NCBI RefSeq assembly: GCF_014196915.1
Contig: NZ_JACIEP010000016.1
Location: forward strand, 1 to 64,000
Direction: 5' to 3'
Source of the DNA: Dysgonomonas hofstadii
Lineage (GTDB): Bacteria; Bacteroidota; Bacteroidia; Bacteroidales; Dysgonomonadaceae
DNA: 64,000 nucleotides
Part shown: one piece after another, positions 61,727 to 64,000 of the stretch
Layout of the letters: the number at the start of each line of letters is the position of its first letter
Position numbering within the stretch: the stretch's first letter is position 1
Position numbers and translations under genes: made by a program
Notes under the pieces: model-generated
The model's input: only the letters and a program-made list of their open reading frames with translations
Told to the model about the DNA's origin: nothing
Database searches by the model: none

Positions 61727-63358
61727 ATGGAAAATATAAAAAAGGTAATATTAGAAGCTGTTCCCGAAGCTGTTATCGAAGAGACTACTCCGCTATCGGT
61801 TACTGTAGAACCTGATAAACTCCGTACGTTGGTAAAAGCCCTCCGCAATTACGCTGAGTTTCCGTTCGACTATCTTGCTATGATGACCGGAATGGACTGG
61901 GGCGAAAAGCTGGGAGTTATTTATCTTCTTGCTTCATCGAAAGATCTTTCTGTGGAAGTAGCCGTTAAGACCGGGACTGCGGACAGGGAAAATCCATTGT
62001 TATATACTGTTACTGATATTTACGAAACAGCTCACTACAACGAAAGGGAGGCATATGCAATGTTAGGAATACGTTTTATAAACAATCCTGATATGCGTCG
62101 TTTCTTCCTTAATGCCGATTGGGTTGGCTTCCCTTTGAGAAAAGATTATGATGCAAATCCGGTGTTGAATGCCGTCTCGAAAGAAAGTCGCGACATAATA
62201 GACATTGCTCCCCGCATTATGGAGGATGCAAACGGAAATCTGAAAGAAGAAAATGTAGACATCTTTGAAAAAGATGACTATATAATCAATATAGGTCCGC
62301 AACATCCTTCAACTCACGGTGTGATGCACTTCCGTGTAGCCCTTGATGGTGAGATCGTTAAAAAAATTGATGTTCACAGCGGATATATCCACAGAGGAAT
62401 AGAGAAGTTAAGTGAAAAACTAACCTACCCTCAGATTCTACACTTTACAGACCGTCTTGATTATCTTTCTGCTAATATAAATCGTCACGGACTTTGTATG
62501 TGTGTTGAAAAAGCAGCACAGATAGAAATTCCCGAAAGAGCGCAATATATACGTACCATCATGGATGAGTTGAATCGTATCGATTCTCACCTTGTGGCAT
62601 GGGGTACGATGTGTATGGACTTAGGTTCTACCACTGCCTTTATCTATGGTATGCGTGAACGTGAAGATATCCTTAAAATATTCGAGAAAAACACGGGTGG
62701 CCGTCTGATTATCAACTACAATGTGATCGGTGGTGTAATGTTCGATATACAACCTGATTTCCAGTCGGATGTTAAAACTTTTATTCCTGTTATGCGTAAA
62801 GCACTGGATGAATATAACAGGCTGTTCACTGGTAACGTAATCGCTGTTGGGCGTATGAAAAATTTAGGTCTTCTTACAAGAGAAGATGCGATTTCTTATG
62901 CGGTTACAGGGCCCGCCGGACGTGCGTCAGGTTTTTCTTGTGACATTCGTAAACATGCTCCTTATGCGCTTTATGATAAAGTGGAATTTAAGGAAATCAT
63001 CCGTACAAATAACGATGCTTTTGACCGTTACCTGAATCGTCTGGATGAAATAGAGGAATCATTGAAGATCATAGAACAACTTATAGATAATATACCGGAA
63101 GGAGATTTCTTAGCTAAAACAAAAGCGATTATTAAACTTCCTGAAGGAGAATATTATCAGCGGGTTGAAGCCGGACGAGGCGAGTTTGGTGTATACATCA
63201 ACAGCAAAGGAGATAAAACACCTTACCGTCTGAAATTCCGTTCTCCGTCTATGGCTGCCGTATCGGTAATGCCATTGATCTGTAAGAATGAAAAGATTTC
63301 AGACTTTATAGGAATCGGGGGATCTATGGACTATGTGATTCCTGATATCGACCGTTAA
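61727..63358 (+). CDS. nuoC/nuoD: NADH-quinone oxidoreductase subunit C/D fusion
   Basis: The 543-residue protein joins NuoC (about 1-150: HYNEREAYAMLGIRFINNPD, RRFFLNADWVGFPLRKDY) and NuoD (from about 185: INIGPQHPSTHGVMHFRVAL, VDVHSGYIHRGIEKL-type text, then GRLIINYNVIGGVMFDIQPD). Fused nuoCD is normal in Bacteroidales. It is part of the peripheral arm near the quinone site. Confidence 0.95.
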   Translation: MENIKKVILEAVPEAVIEETTPLSVTVEPDKLRTLVKALRNYAEFPFDYLAMMTGMDWGEKLGVIYLLASSKDLSVEVAVKTGTADRENPLLYTVTDIYETAHYNEREAYAMLGIRFINNPDMRRFFLNADWVGFPLRKDYDANPVLNAVSKESRDIIDIAPRIMEDANGNLKEENVDIFEKDDYIINIGPQHPSTHGVMHFRVALDGEIVKKIDVHSGYIHRGIEKLSEKLTYPQILHFTDRLDYLSANINRHGLCMCVEKAAQIEIPERAQYIRTIMDELNRIDSHLVAWGTMCMDLGSTTAFIYGMREREDILKIFEKNTGGRLIINYNVIGGVMFDIQPDFQSDVKTFIPVMRKALDEYNRLFTGNVIAVGRMKNLGLLTREDAISYAVTGPAGRASGFSCDIRKHAPYALYDKVEFKEIIRTNNDAFDRYLNRLDEIEESLKIIEQLIDNIPEGDFLAKTKAIIKLPEGEYYQRVEAGRGEFGVYINSKGDKTPYRLKFRSPSMAAVSVMPLICKNEKISDFIGIGGSMDYVIPDIDR

Positions 63359-63391
63359 TAAGATTAATTATTTTATCAATATAAAGGATAT

Positions 63392-64000
63392 ATGTTGCTA
63401 AACTATTCACGACCTTTAGAGGTAGTAGGTTTGTTAAAACAATTCGATGCGTTTTTAACAGAGAACCTACCTACATGGGCGGTTTTGGCTATTGAGTTTG
63501 TACTCATCGGAGTGGCGTTGCTGCTTTTGTATGCCGTATTAGCCTTGATTCTGATTTATGTAGAGCGTAAAATTACCGCTTTCTTTCAGGCTCGTTTAGG
63601 CCCGAATCGTGTTGGTAAATATGGGCTTATACAGAGTGTTGCCGACATGGTAAAGATCCTGATAAAGGAGATTATCCATGTCAAAAAATCGGACCGTTTC
63701 CTTTTCTTTACCGCTCCGTTCTTTATGATTGTGGCTTCTATGCTTACATTCGGTGCATTACCTTTCGGACAGGGATTACAAGCAGTAGATTTTAATATCG
63801 GTGTATTTTATGTGATAGCTGTGTCTTCATTAGGTATCATCGGGGTACTCCTTGCCGGATGGTCCAGTAACAATAAATATTCGATGATCGGTGCGATGCG
63901 AAGCGGTGCGCAGTTTATAAGTTATGAGCTTTCCGCCGGATTTGCACTGATGACTGCTGTAGTACTTTCGGGTACAATGAGCTTCTCACAAATAATACAG
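63392..64000 (+). CDS. nuoH: NADH-quinone oxidoreductase subunit H, cut by the window end
   Basis: An ATG at 63392 opens a frame that runs past position 64000. The 203 visible residues have [20 protein letters not shown] followed by [20 protein letters not shown] and [20 protein letters not shown], the NuoH signature. It is the membrane subunit that couples to quinone reduction. It is the fourth gene of the nuo operon; the 3' end is outside the window. Confidence 0.94.
   Translation, partial: MLLNYSRPLEVVGLLKQFDAFLTENLPTWAVLAIEFVLIGVALLLLYAVLALILIYVERKITAFFQARLGPNRVGKYGLIQSVADMVKILIKEIIHVKKSDRFLFFTAPFFMIVASMLTFGALPFGQGLQAVDFNIGVFYVIAVSSLGIIGVLLAGWSSNNKYSMIGAMRSGAQFISYELSAGFALMTAVVLSGTMSFSQIIQ

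Noticed and set aside
61727-63358. NuoC/NuoD fusion as an assembly artefact
   Set aside because: A fused nuoCD is the usual state in Bacteroidales, and the linker reads through without disruption.

Overview
The window looks like a chromosome segment of a moderately AT-rich Bacteroidales bacterium, with Dysgonomonas or a close relative the best guess. That guess is an inference, not a match. The evidence is a SusC/SusD pair under an ECF sigma/FecR switch, TAnnTTTG promoter boxes, a fused nuoCD gene, a 30-residue COX24/mS38-like ribosomal protein next to an HU gene, and an ftsX-DUF3098-uppP-truB-queA-folK cluster. No rRNA, tRNA or CRISPR array was found.

Region 1 (1-1257) holds a RES-domain gene broken by one in-frame stop. 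Region 2 (1258-12477) is integrative element A. It has a GGGTACTT core at each end, paired TTGCACCACA arm-type sites inside each end, a tyrosine integrase split by a frameshift at the right end, an excisionase-like gene, a RepA-like ATPase, two HTH regulators and a second small recombinase. Next to its left end is a compact five-gene cargo operon: Nudix hydrolase, cytidylate-kinase-like/ParB-Srx fusion, viperin-like radical SAM enzyme, pentapeptide-repeat membrane protein and an unknown protein. This operon is the best candidate for an undescribed, possibly antiviral, nucleotide-based system.

Region 3 (12462-23100) is element B, placed in tandem and in the same orientation, sharing the 16-bp core GCGGATCTGGGTACTT with the right end of A and carrying its own ACTGCATAA arm sites. 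It has a HTH/excisionase-like gene, a gpII-type replication protein, 1.1 kb of noncoding DNA with a 133-nt imperfect hairpin, and a secreted cargo: a two-TM protein, a small membrane protein, a thermonuclease, and a short Rhs-tip metzincin protease followed by a small membrane protein and bracketed by two paralogous transglutaminase-like proteins. Region 4 (23149-24726) has an aminoglycoside-phosphotransferase-like and a GNAT gene, with a degenerate copy of the sequence that borders element A.

Region 5 (24900-64000) is ordinary chromosome: GDSL hydrolase, DUF418 protein, secreted phosphatase, the sigma/FecR/SusC/SusD/lipoprotein locus, a MATE transporter, TldD/TldE, a GHL10-type glycosidase, the ftsX-to-folK cluster, galM, coaA, a sufB not followed by sufC or sufD, an acyl-CoA ligase with its XRE-cupin regulator, an RNase G family gene, the mS38-like protein, HU, mutY, a GT2 glycosyltransferase and the start of a nuoA-B-CD-H operon cut by the window end. 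Several intergenic regions here carry dispersed repeats.
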